A stretch of DNA of 12,889 nt from an uncultured Flavobacteriales bacterium (lineage in GTDB: Bacteria > Bacteroidota > Bacteroidia > Flavobacteriales_D > Sanyastnellaceae). Shown one piece after another: positions 1-5,202 of this stretch. How positions within the stretch are numbered: position 1 is the stretch's first letter; each line of letters begins with the position of its first letter. The notes beneath the pieces are model-generated. The model was given only the letters and a program-made list of their open reading frames with translations, searched no databases and was not told the origin of the DNA. A program made the position numbers and the translations under genes. The stretch is taken from contig CALCNZ010000409.1 of NCBI GenBank assembly GCA_937897625.1, forward strand, positions 1 to 12,889, written 5' to 3'.

Positions 1-366
1 TGCGTGGAAGAATTTCACAACGCATTCCGAATTCCTGTTAGAAAAACGCCAACAGGTGAGTTGGAGGAACGCGAATACAACTTGCGCTTCAATTTAATGA
101 AGGAAGAGAATGAAGAATATCTCGAAGCCGCTCAGAATGGCGATATTGTTGAAATTGCAGATGCACTAGGAGACATGCTCTACATCCTTTGCGGCACCAT
201 GAACGCCCACGGCTTTCAAGAACAAATGGGAGAAATCTTCGCAGAGATTCAGCGAAGCAACATGAGCAAGCTCGATGACAACGGTCAACCGATTTATCGT
301 GAAGATGGAAAGGTGATGAAAAGCAGTAATTATTTCAAACCGAATATTGCAAAGTTCTTAAAATAG
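1..366 (+). CDS. MazG/PRA-PH-type nucleotide pyrophosphohydrolase, 5' partial
   Basis: This is an all-alpha nucleotide pyrophosphohydrolase of the MazG/phosphoribosyl-ATP pyrophosphohydrolase superfamily, which hydrolyses NTP-like substrates to the monophosphate and pyrophosphate. Counting from the GTG at 4, the metal-binding pattern is visible: EENEE at residues 34-38, then E50 and D53 in VEIADALGD, which together give the family's EExxE...ExxD signature. The C-terminal stretch NMSKL...YREDGKVMK...NYFKP is typical of the HisE-like branch found as a stand-alone enzyme. The reading frame is open to the first base and the protein begins directly at the conserved VEEFH segment, so the true start most likely lies outside the window and the GTG at 4 is probably internal. 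The substrate cannot be told from sequence. It ends 41 nt before thrS, which has its own promoter box. Confidence 0.85.
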   Translation, partial: CVEEFHNAFRIPVRKTPTGELEEREYNLRFNLMKEENEEYLEAAQNGDIVEIADALGDMLYILCGTMNAHGFQEQMGEIFAEIQRSNMSKLDDNGQPIYREDGKVMKSSNYFKPNIAKFLK

Positions 367-383
367 AATAGCCCCGTTGTTGC

Positions 384-391
384 TATCTTTG
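384..391 (+). promoter_or_regulatory. Bacteroidota-type -7 promoter box for thrS
   Basis: TATCTTTG matches the Bacteroidota -7 consensus TAnnTTTG exactly. It lies in the 41-nt gap between the pyrophosphohydrolase stop and the thrS ATG. No clear TTTG -33 element is found at the usual distance. Transcription would begin roughly 5-7 nt downstream, leaving a leader of only about 10 nt. That is too short for the kind of structured tRNA-mimic operator used by E. coli thrS. Confidence 0.6.
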
Positions 392-407
392 CACCTCATT
401 TTTCACT

Positions 408-2348
408 ATGTTAAACATCTCTTTACCCGATGGTAGCGTTCGCTCAGTAGAAGAAGGTACTTCTGCAATGCAACTGGCTGCTCAAATTAGCGAAGGTCTT
501 GCACGTAATGTGCTTGCCGCAGAAGTAAACGGAGTAGTGGTTGACGCTTCGCGTCCGCTTCCCGATAACGCTACGGTAAAGTTGCTTACGTGGAACGACG
601 AGAATGGAAAGTCAACCCTTTGGCACAGCTCGGCTCACTTGATGGCCGAAGCCTTAGAGGCTTTATATCCAGGTGTGAAGTTGGCGATTGGTCCACCGAT
701 TGAAAATGGATTTTATTACGACGTAGATTTCGAAGGAAAACCATTCACGCAAGAAGATTTTTCGAAAGTGGAAAAATTAATGTTGGAATTGGCGCGTCAA
801 AAGAACGAATTCGTTCGCAAGGAAGTGTCAAAAGCCGATGCGATTGCATACTTCACAGAGAAGGGAGATCAGTACAAATTAGAATTGATTGAAGGACTTC
901 AAGACGGAGAAATCACGTTTTACACCCAAGGTAATTTCACCGACTTGTGTCGTGGTCCGCATATTCCAAACACCGGATTCATTAAGGCTGCGAAGTTGAT
1001 GAATGTTGCGGGTGCTTATTGGAGAGGCGACGAAAAAAATAAAATGTTGACGCGTGTATACGCCATCACCTTCCCGAAAGCTGCAGAGCTTGAAGAGTAT
1101 TTGGTTCAGGTGGAAGAAGCGAAGAAGCGTGATCACAGAAAACTCGGAAAGGAATTGGGTTTGTTCCATTTCTCTCAACGTGTGGGAAGCGGATTGCCAT
1201 TGTGGTTGCCGAAAGGAACCGACTTGCGCACACGCTTACAGAATTTCTTAACGGTTGCACAGAAGAAGGCAGGTTATCAGCCAGTAATTACTCCGCACAT
1301 CGGTTCGAAAGAATTGTATGAAACCAGCGGTCACTGGGCGAAATACGGTGCAGATAGTTTCCAACCGATACACACTCCGCAAGAGGGAGAGATGTATATG
1401 TTGAAGCCGATGAACTGTCCGCACCACTGCGAAATTTTCAACGCGGAGCCACGCAGTTACAAAGATTTGCCGTTGCGTTTTTCTGAATTCGGAACGGTTT
1501 ACCGTTACGAGCAAACCGGAGAGTTGCACGGATTGACGCGTGTTCGCGGTTTTACTCAAGACGACGCGCACATCTTCTGCACGCCGGATCAGGTGAAGGA
1601 AGAAATTGGAAAAGTCATTGACTTGGTTCTTTATATTTTCAAGACCTTGAATTTCCAAGACTTCTTGGCGCAAGTTTCATTGCGTGATCCAATTAATCGT
1701 GAGAAATATATTGGTTCGGAAGAGAACTGGGAGAAGGCTGAATTGGCTATTCAAGAAGTAGCAAATGAGAAAGGGCTTCGTACCGTTGTTGAATACGGAG
1801 AAGCAGCATTCTACGGACCGAAGTTAGACTTTATGGTTCGCGATGCGATCGGAAGAAAGTGGCAATTGGGAACGGTGCAGTTGGATTACAATTTGCCGGA
1901 GCGCTTCCAATTGGAATACACGGGGTCTGACAATCAGAAGCACAGACCGGTCATGATTCACCGCGCGCCGTTCGGAAGTATGGAGCGTTTCGTGGCGATT
2001 TTAATTGAACACTGTGCGGGTCAATTCCCATTGTGGTTATCGCCAGAGCAAGTAAGAATTCTCCCCGTGAGCGAGAAATACAACGAATACGCAAAAAAAG
2101 TAGCAAATACGCTAGAAATTTCCGATATTCGCGCCCTCGTTGACGATACTAACGAGAAAGTGGGAAAGAAAATACGTGAAGCGGAGCTTGCAAAAGTGAC
2201 CTACATGTTAGTGGTTGGTGAGACTGAAATGCTAGCAAACTCAGTATCTGCACGCAAAAAAGGCGAAGGAGATTTGGGTGTGTTTAGCGTTGAAGATTTC
2301 GCTACTATGGTGAATGATGAAGTGGCTAACATGTTGAAAGAAATTTAA
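408..2348 (+). CDS. thrS: Threonine--tRNA ligase
   Basis: Class II threonyl-tRNA synthetase, which charges tRNA-Thr with threonine in the cytoplasm. The 646 residues match the usual length and domain order: TGS domain (about 1-62); editing domain with the HxxxH motif H73/H77 and C181/H185 in CRGPH, which removes mischarged serine; catalytic core (about 245-540); and the C-terminal anticodon-binding domain (about 545-646, starting near VRILPVSEKY). The expected zinc ligands that select threonine are present: C337 in MNCPHH, H388 in DDAHIF and H518 in MIHRAPFG. The first ATG after the TATCTTTG box is used, with no Shine-Dalgarno. It is the first gene of thrS-infC-rpmI-rplT, and the stop is 19 nt from the proposed infC start. 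No damage to any motif was seen. Confidence 0.98.
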   Translation: MLNISLPDGSVRSVEEGTSAMQLAAQISEGLARNVLAAEVNGVVVDASRPLPDNATVKLLTWNDENGKSTLWHSSAHLMAEALEALYPGVKLAIGPPIENGFYYDVDFEGKPFTQEDFSKVEKLMLELARQKNEFVRKEVSKADAIAYFTEKGDQYKLELIEGLQDGEITFYTQGNFTDLCRGPHIPNTGFIKAAKLMNVAGAYWRGDEKNKMLTRVYAITFPKAAELEEYLVQVEEAKKRDHRKLGKELGLFHFSQRVGSGLPLWLPKGTDLRTRLQNFLTVAQKKAGYQPVITPHIGSKELYETSGHWAKYGADSFQPIHTPQEGEMYMLKPMNCPHHCEIFNAEPRSYKDLPLRFSEFGTVYRYEQTGELHGLTRVRGFTQDDAHIFCTPDQVKEEIGKVIDLVLYIFKTLNFQDFLAQVSLRDPINREKYIGSEENWEKAELAIQEVANEKGLRTVVEYGEAAFYGPKLDFMVRDAIGRKWQLGTVQLDYNLPERFQLEYTGSDNQKHRPVMIHRAPFGSMERFVAILIEHCAGQFPLWLSPEQVRILPVSEKYNEYAKKVANTLEISDIRALVDDTNEKVGKKIREAELAKVTYMLVVGETEMLANSVSARKKGEGDLGVFSVEDFATMVNDEVANMLKEI

Positions 2349-2353
2349 TAAAC

Positions 2354-2360
2354 AAGGAGG
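2354..2360 (+). promoter_or_regulatory. Strong Shine-Dalgarno of infC, placed for an ATA start
   Basis: AAGGAGG is a perfect anti-Shine-Dalgarno complement. It is 7 nt from ATA at 2368-2370 (ideal spacing) and 19 nt from the first ATG at 2380 (too far). ATC at 2365 is only 4 nt away. I found no comparable sequence before any other gene here, in keeping with the general disuse of such sites in Bacteroidota. The spacing argues that infC starts at ATA. Confidence 0.75.
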
Positions 2361-2367
2361 AAATATC

Positions 2368-2907
2368 ATAAAGCGCGAGATGAGAGGCAGACGCATCTTT
2401 GAACCAGAACACAAAATTAACGATCGCATTAGCGCAGCCGAGGTACGCTTGGTAGGTGAGAATGTCGAAGTTGGTGTGTATTCGAGAGACAAAGCATTAA
2501 AACTGGCTCAAGAATTAGAGGCAGATCTCGTAGAGATTTCGCCGAATGCCGTTCCACCGGTTTGTAGAATCATTGACTACCGCAAGTTTCTTTACGATCA
2601 AAAGAAGAAGCAGAAGGAGATGAAGGCGAAGCAGGTGAACGTAACTGTAAAAGAAATTCGTTTCGGACCTAACACGGATGATCACGATTTTCAATTTAAG
2701 TTGAAGCACGCGCAAGAGTTCTTGAAAGAAGGAAGTAAGGTAAGAGCTTACGTTTTCTTTAAAGGACGTTCCATTGTTTTTAAAGAGAGAGGAGAAATAT
2801 TGTTGTTGAAATTCGTTCAAGAACTTGCAGAGTTAGGAACTCCAGAGTTGTTGCCGAAGTTGGAAGGGAAGAAAATGTTTGTTGTAATTAACCCAAAAAA
2901 GAAATAA
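2368..2907 (+). CDS. infC: Translation initiation factor IF-3, probable ATA start
   Basis: IF-3 binds the 30S subunit, prevents premature 50S joining and rejects poor start codons and wrong initiator tRNAs. The protein shows the N-domain (HKINDRI...EVRLVGENVEVG), the family signature around RIIDYRKFLYDQKKK in the linker helix, and the C-domain (VKEIRFGPNTDDHDF...VRAYVFFKGRSIVFK...PKLEGKKMFVVINPKKK). I chose ATA at 2368 (179 aa, beginning with Ile codon, KREMRGRR) over ATG at 2380 (175 aa) because AAGGAGG lies 7 nt before the ATA. Non-AUG starts (AUU and similar) are the known basis of infC autoregulation: IF-3 discriminates against its own start codon. That this holds here is inference. The gene sits between thrS and rpmI, with an 18-nt gap to rpmI. 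Confidence 0.93.
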   Translation: MKREMRGRRIFEPEHKINDRISAAEVRLVGENVEVGVYSRDKALKLAQELEADLVEISPNAVPPVCRIIDYRKFLYDQKKKQKEMKAKQVNVTVKEIRFGPNTDDHDFQFKLKHAQEFLKEGSKVRAYVFFKGRSIVFKERGEILLLKFVQELAELGTPELLPKLEGKKMFVVINPKKK

Positions 2908-2925
2908 TTCTAACACCTAAATAAA

Positions 2926-3123
2926 ATGCCAAAAGCGAAAACAAAATCCGGCGCTAAGAAGCGTTTCCAGGTAACTGGATCCGGTAAGATTAAGCGTAAG
3001 AAGGCGTTCAAGAGACACATCTTAACCAAGAAGGGCACTAAGCAAAAGCGCAACTTGACTAAGACTGGTCTTGTACACCCATCAGACGAGAGATCTATCA
3101 AGGCGCAGTTGCTTGTAGCCTAA
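2926..3123 (+). CDS. rpmI: 50S ribosomal protein L35 (bL35)
   Basis: Small, very basic protein of 65 residues, the normal size of bL35, a component of the large ribosomal subunit. The hallmark start MPKAKTKSGAKKRF and the segments GSGKIKRKKAFKRH and ILTKKGTKQKRNL are all present. The ATG lies 18 nt after infC with no Shine-Dalgarno. It is the third gene of the thrS-infC-rpmI-rplT operon, where E. coli-type regulation by free L20 acts. The gene is complete and unremarkable. Confidence 0.97.
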   Translation: MPKAKTKSGAKKRFQVTGSGKIKRKKAFKRHILTKKGTKQKRNLTKTGLVHPSDERSIKAQLLVA

Positions 3124-3165
3124 TGTTCATTCATTAAAGAAGCAAGGTAAAGTTTAACCCGGTAA

Positions 3166-3192
3166 AAGGTCTTAAGTTCGAAAGAACACCTT
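3166..3192 (+). ncRNA. Hairpin in the rpmI-rplT spacer, candidate L20 leader element
   Basis: The 88-nt gap before rplT contains a stem of AAGGT (3166-3170) with ACCTT (3188-3192), a one-sided CTTAA bulge (3171-3175), then GTTC/GAAC (3176-3179 with 3184-3187) closed by a GAAA tetraloop (3180-3183). There is no T-tract, so it is not an intrinsic terminator. It ends 19 nt before the rplT ATG. Ribosomal protein L20 represses its own operon in other bacteria by binding mRNA that mimics its 23S rRNA site, so this is a plausible translational operator. That role is inferred from position and shape only. Confidence 0.4.
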
Positions 3193-3211
3193 AGCCTAAA
3201 AACAAAAAGTT

Positions 3212-3559
3212 ATGCCACGCAGTAAAAATGCAGTCGCCAGTAGAGCCAGAAGAAGAAAAGTTCTTAAAATGGCAAAAGGTTACTTCGGTTCACGTAAAAA
3301 CGTTTGGACAGTAGCCAAAAACTCAGTAGAAAAAGCATTATGCTATGCTTACATTGGACGTAAACTTCGCAAGCGCGATTTCCGTTCATTGTGGATTGCT
3401 CGTATCAATGCCGGTGCTCGTCAGCACGGTATGTCATACAGCGCATTCATGGGACAAATTCACGCACACGGAATCGAATTGAACCGTAAGGTTCTTGCAG
3501 ATTTGGCAATGAATCACCCAGAAGCGTTCAAAGCAGTTGCAGAGCGTATTAAAAAATAA
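3212..3559 (+). CDS. rplT: 50S ribosomal protein L20 (bL20)
   Basis: bL20 is an early-assembling large-subunit protein that binds 23S rRNA domain II. The 115 residues match the usual length. Family landmarks include MPRSKNAVASRARRRK (basic N-terminal extension), KMAKGYFGSRKNVW, YAYIGRKLRKRDFRSLWIARINAGAR, and HGIELNRKVLADLA near the C-terminus. It closes the thrS operon, 88 nt after rpmI, and is followed within 20 nt by a strong terminator. The long, structured gap upstream differs from the tight 18-19 nt gaps elsewhere in this operon and may hold a feedback site for L20 itself. No Shine-Dalgarno is present. Confidence 0.98.
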   Translation: MPRSKNAVASRARRRKVLKMAKGYFGSRKNVWTVAKNSVEKALCYAYIGRKLRKRDFRSLWIARINAGARQHGMSYSAFMGQIHAHGIELNRKVLADLAMNHPEAFKAVAERIKK

Positions 3560-3577
3560 TTTCTCTCAACAGAAATG

Positions 3578-3605
3578 AAAAGCCCTCTTCGGAGGGCTTT
3601 TTTTT
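3578..3605 (+). terminator. Intrinsic terminator of the thrS-infC-rpmI-rplT operon
   Basis: A perfect stem of AAAAGCCCTC with GAGGGCTTTT around a TTCG tetraloop, followed by an uninterrupted run of eight T (3598-3605). It begins 19 nt after the rplT stop and clearly ends this operon. Confidence 0.95.
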
Positions 3606-3713
3606 GTGCTTTGCACGAATGTCTTTGACGACAGTGCAAGCACGAATGTCTGCGACGAAAGTCTATGACGGATGCTGCTGGCGAATGTCTTTCAGACTAT
3701 ACGTCTTTTGACG
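3606..3713. repeat. Array of mini-palindromes with 2-4 nt loops (left of TonB cluster)
   Basis: Seven short inverted repeats follow one another: GTGC-TTT-GCAC (3606-3616), GTC-TTT-GAC (3621-3629), GTGC-AA-GCAC (3634-3643), GTC-TGC-GAC (3648-3656), GTC-TAT-GAC (3661-3669), GTCT-TTC-AGAC (3687-3697) and CGTC-TTTT-GACG (3702-3713). Most are joined by GAAT, GAAA or GACA, and the string CGAATGTCT occurs three times. No open reading frame or T-tract was seen in it. A similar array sits at 6159-6220, on the other side of the three-gene cluster. I know no named family that fits. Confidence 0.6.
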
Positions 3714-3729
3714 AATATAGCGGGGCAAG

Positions 3730-3761
3730 TTTGGTGGCGTTAGGGGAGATGTATATATTTA
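3730..3761 (+). promoter_or_regulatory. Candidate promoter of the TonB-domain cluster
   Basis: TTTG at 3730-3733 and TATATTTA at 3754-3761 are separated by 20 nt, matching the Bacteroidota -33/-7 layout (TTTG and TAnnTTTG) with one mismatch in the -7 box. The ATG follows the box after only 4 nt, so the transcript would be nearly or fully leaderless if this promoter is used. Confidence 0.4.
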
Positions 3762-3765
3762 TTGA

Positions 3766-4419
3766 ATGAAAAACATCTTACTACTTCTCACGTTCGCGCT
3801 TTTTTCATTTATTGGGATTAGCCAAACAACTCCTGAAACTCCGTTAACATTTGTTCAAGAAATGCCTACTTATCCTGGAGGGCAGGATGCGATGTTTCAG
3901 GTAATCTTTGAGAATGTCTTGTACCCTGAATATGAGAAATCGATGAATATTGATGGGACCGTATTCGTGAATTTCGTGGTTGAAAAAGATGGTACACCCA
4001 CTCACTTTAGGATTTCACAAGGAGTAGAAGGTGGTGCTGGCCTAGATAGCGCGGCAATAAGCGCTTGTCGATTGCTTGGTAAATTCAATCCAGGAACACA
4101 AGACGGAGTGCCTCAAAGGGTGTACTTAACCATTCCAATTAAATTCTCTTTATTTGACGACGGTGATTCAGGTATTACGAGAAAGGAGATGAAGGAAATT
4201 GAAAAGGATGCCAAGTATATCTGCGACATGATGTTTAAGCTGATTGAAGCGCAGCGTTCAGGCGATGAGAAAAAATCTAAGAAGTTGACAGATGAGTTTG
4301 AAAAGCAAGCAGTGACTCTTGAAAAGAAATATGTGAGAGGAGGCGAAATGGAAAAGGAACTCGAGAAGCTTGTTAAGCCTTGCCTAGAAGAAGCCATGAA
4401 AGCCGCAATGGGGGAATAA
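3766..4419 (+). CDS. Exported TonB C-terminal-domain protein with helical Cys-pair domain (paralogue 1)
   Basis: Residues 1-20 form a signal peptide (hydrophobic core LLLLTFALFSFIGI, cleavage near ISQ-TT). Residues about 33-130 are a TonB C-terminal domain: MPTYPGGQ, YPEYEKS, GTVFVNFVVEKDGTPTHF, GKFNPG, VPQRVYLTIPIKF. Known TonB uses this fold to contact outer-membrane receptors, but here there is no Pro-rich spacer, so classical energy transduction is unlikely. Residues about 138-217 are a Lys/Glu-rich helical domain I do not recognise, with C153 (KYICDMMF) and C206 (VKPCLEEAMKAA), preceded by an acidic DDGDSG linker. It is the first of three tandem paralogues, 63 nt before the next, and is the most complete single-repeat member. 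The function is unknown; the location is probably periplasmic. Confidence 0.85.
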   Translation: MKNILLLLTFALFSFIGISQTTPETPLTFVQEMPTYPGGQDAMFQVIFENVLYPEYEKSMNIDGTVFVNFVVEKDGTPTHFRISQGVEGGAGLDSAAISACRLLGKFNPGTQDGVPQRVYLTIPIKFSLFDDGDSGITRKEMKEIEKDAKYICDMMFKLIEAQRSGDEKKSKKLTDEFEKQAVTLEKKYVRGGEMEKELEKLVKPCLEEAMKAAMGE

Positions 4420-4482
4420 TGAATTTTTATTTTATGATTTCACAAGTCCAAATTCATTTATCTGTTTGAACAATTATCTTCA

Positions 4483-5124
4483 ATGAAAAACAAAATACTC
4501 CTTCTCGCAATAGCTCTTCTTCCTCTTTTTACAATTGCGCAGGATACCCTTCAGGAGCCTCTGGAATTCGTTCATGAAATGCCCACTTATCCTGGTGGAG
4601 AGAATGAAATGTACAAGGTCATTTTTAATAATCTCCAGTACCCCGTGTTGGAGAAATCACTGAAGGTTGAAGGAACGGTATTTATTAATTTTGTTGTAGA
4701 AAAAGACGGGACGCCAACTCATTTCAATGTCTCTCTTGGCGTTCAAAATGGACCTGGTTTAAATGCTGAAGCCTTAAGGGTTTGTCAGAAACTGGGAAAA
4801 TTCAATCCTGGAAAACTAAACGAGGTTCCTCAACGCGTCTATCTGACCTTACCCATAAAATTCGCTTTAGACGACGAAAGAGATTTAGATGAAGTATTGA
4901 GTAATTCTGAATTGAAACAAATTCAAAAAGATGCGAAACTATTCTGTGAATTGGTGTTCAAAATGGAGGCAGCCGAGAAGGCACATGATCAAGAGAATAT
5001 GAAAAATATAGCTGAAGAAACTGATCACTTGATTGCAAGAATATATGCAGATTACCCTAAGGGAAGTACTAAAGCGAAAGAGCTCAAAAAGTTAATTGAC
5101 CCTTGTCTGTTGAGAATGCAGTAA
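4483..5124 (+). CDS. Exported TonB C-terminal-domain protein (paralogue 2, tail cut by a stop)
   Basis: It has the same plan as its left neighbour: signal peptide 1-20 (MKNKILLLAIALLPLFTIAQ, cleavage near IAQ-DT), TonB C-terminal domain about 33-129 (MPTYPGGE, GTVFINFVVEKDGTPTHF, GKFNPG, VPQRVYLTLPIKF), then the helical domain about 141-213 with C155 (KLFCELVF) and C208 (IDPCLL). The long identical stretches with paralogue 1 point to a tandem duplication. The helical domain ends abruptly at CLLRMQ and TAA, whereas the other members continue as PC.EEAMKAAMG. That tail is encoded in the same frame just past the stop (5146-5184). The protein is therefore probably shortened by about 10 residues and may still be functional. 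It lies 78 nt before paralogue 3 and is likely co-transcribed. Confidence 0.83.
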   Translation: MKNKILLLAIALLPLFTIAQDTLQEPLEFVHEMPTYPGGENEMYKVIFNNLQYPVLEKSLKVEGTVFINFVVEKDGTPTHFNVSLGVQNGPGLNAEALRVCQKLGKFNPGKLNEVPQRVYLTLPIKFALDDERDLDEVLSNSELKQIQKDAKLFCELVFKMEAAEKAHDQENMKNIAEETDHLIARIYADYPKGSTKAKELKKLIDPCLLRMQ

Positions 5125-5184
5125 ATGATTTTCGTGGTGAATGCTTGCATAGAAGAGGCCATGAAGGCCGCCGCAGGAGAGTAA
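5125..5184 (+). pseudogene. In-frame remnant of the family's conserved C-terminal tail
   Basis: After the TAA of paralogue 2 (5122-5124) the same frame stays open to TAA at 5182-5184. From 5146 it reads CIEEAMKAAAGE, nearly the same as the tails of paralogue 1 (CLEEAMKAAMGE) and paralogue 3 (CAEEAMKAAMGK). The intervening codons 5109-5145 have no counterpart in the relatives. This looks like a small insertion, or a junction of two paralogue ends, that brought in a stop codon. Confidence 0.7.
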
Positions 5185-5202
5185 TCTCTATAAAAAAAAC
5201 TC

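Noticed and set aside
4..366. GTG at position 4 as the true start of the pyrophosphohydrolase
   Set aside because: The frame is open to the window edge and the GTG codes for a valine inside the conserved VEEFH segment. There is no upstream sequence left to judge.
3606..3713. CRISPR-like array
   Set aside because: The units are not identical repeats with unique spacers of constant size, stems are only 3-4 bp, and no cas gene is present.
3606..3765. Bacteroidales-1 RNA, a motif reported near L20 genes
   Set aside because: The position after rplT fits, but I cannot recall or see its conserved sequence here, and the region is made of mini-palindromes instead. A covariance-model search would decide.
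5114..5144. Direct repeat GAATGC as footprint of a simple insertion in paralogue 2
   Set aside because: The copies at 5114 and 5139 are 25 bp apart. Removing one unit would shift the frame and not restore the conserved tail.
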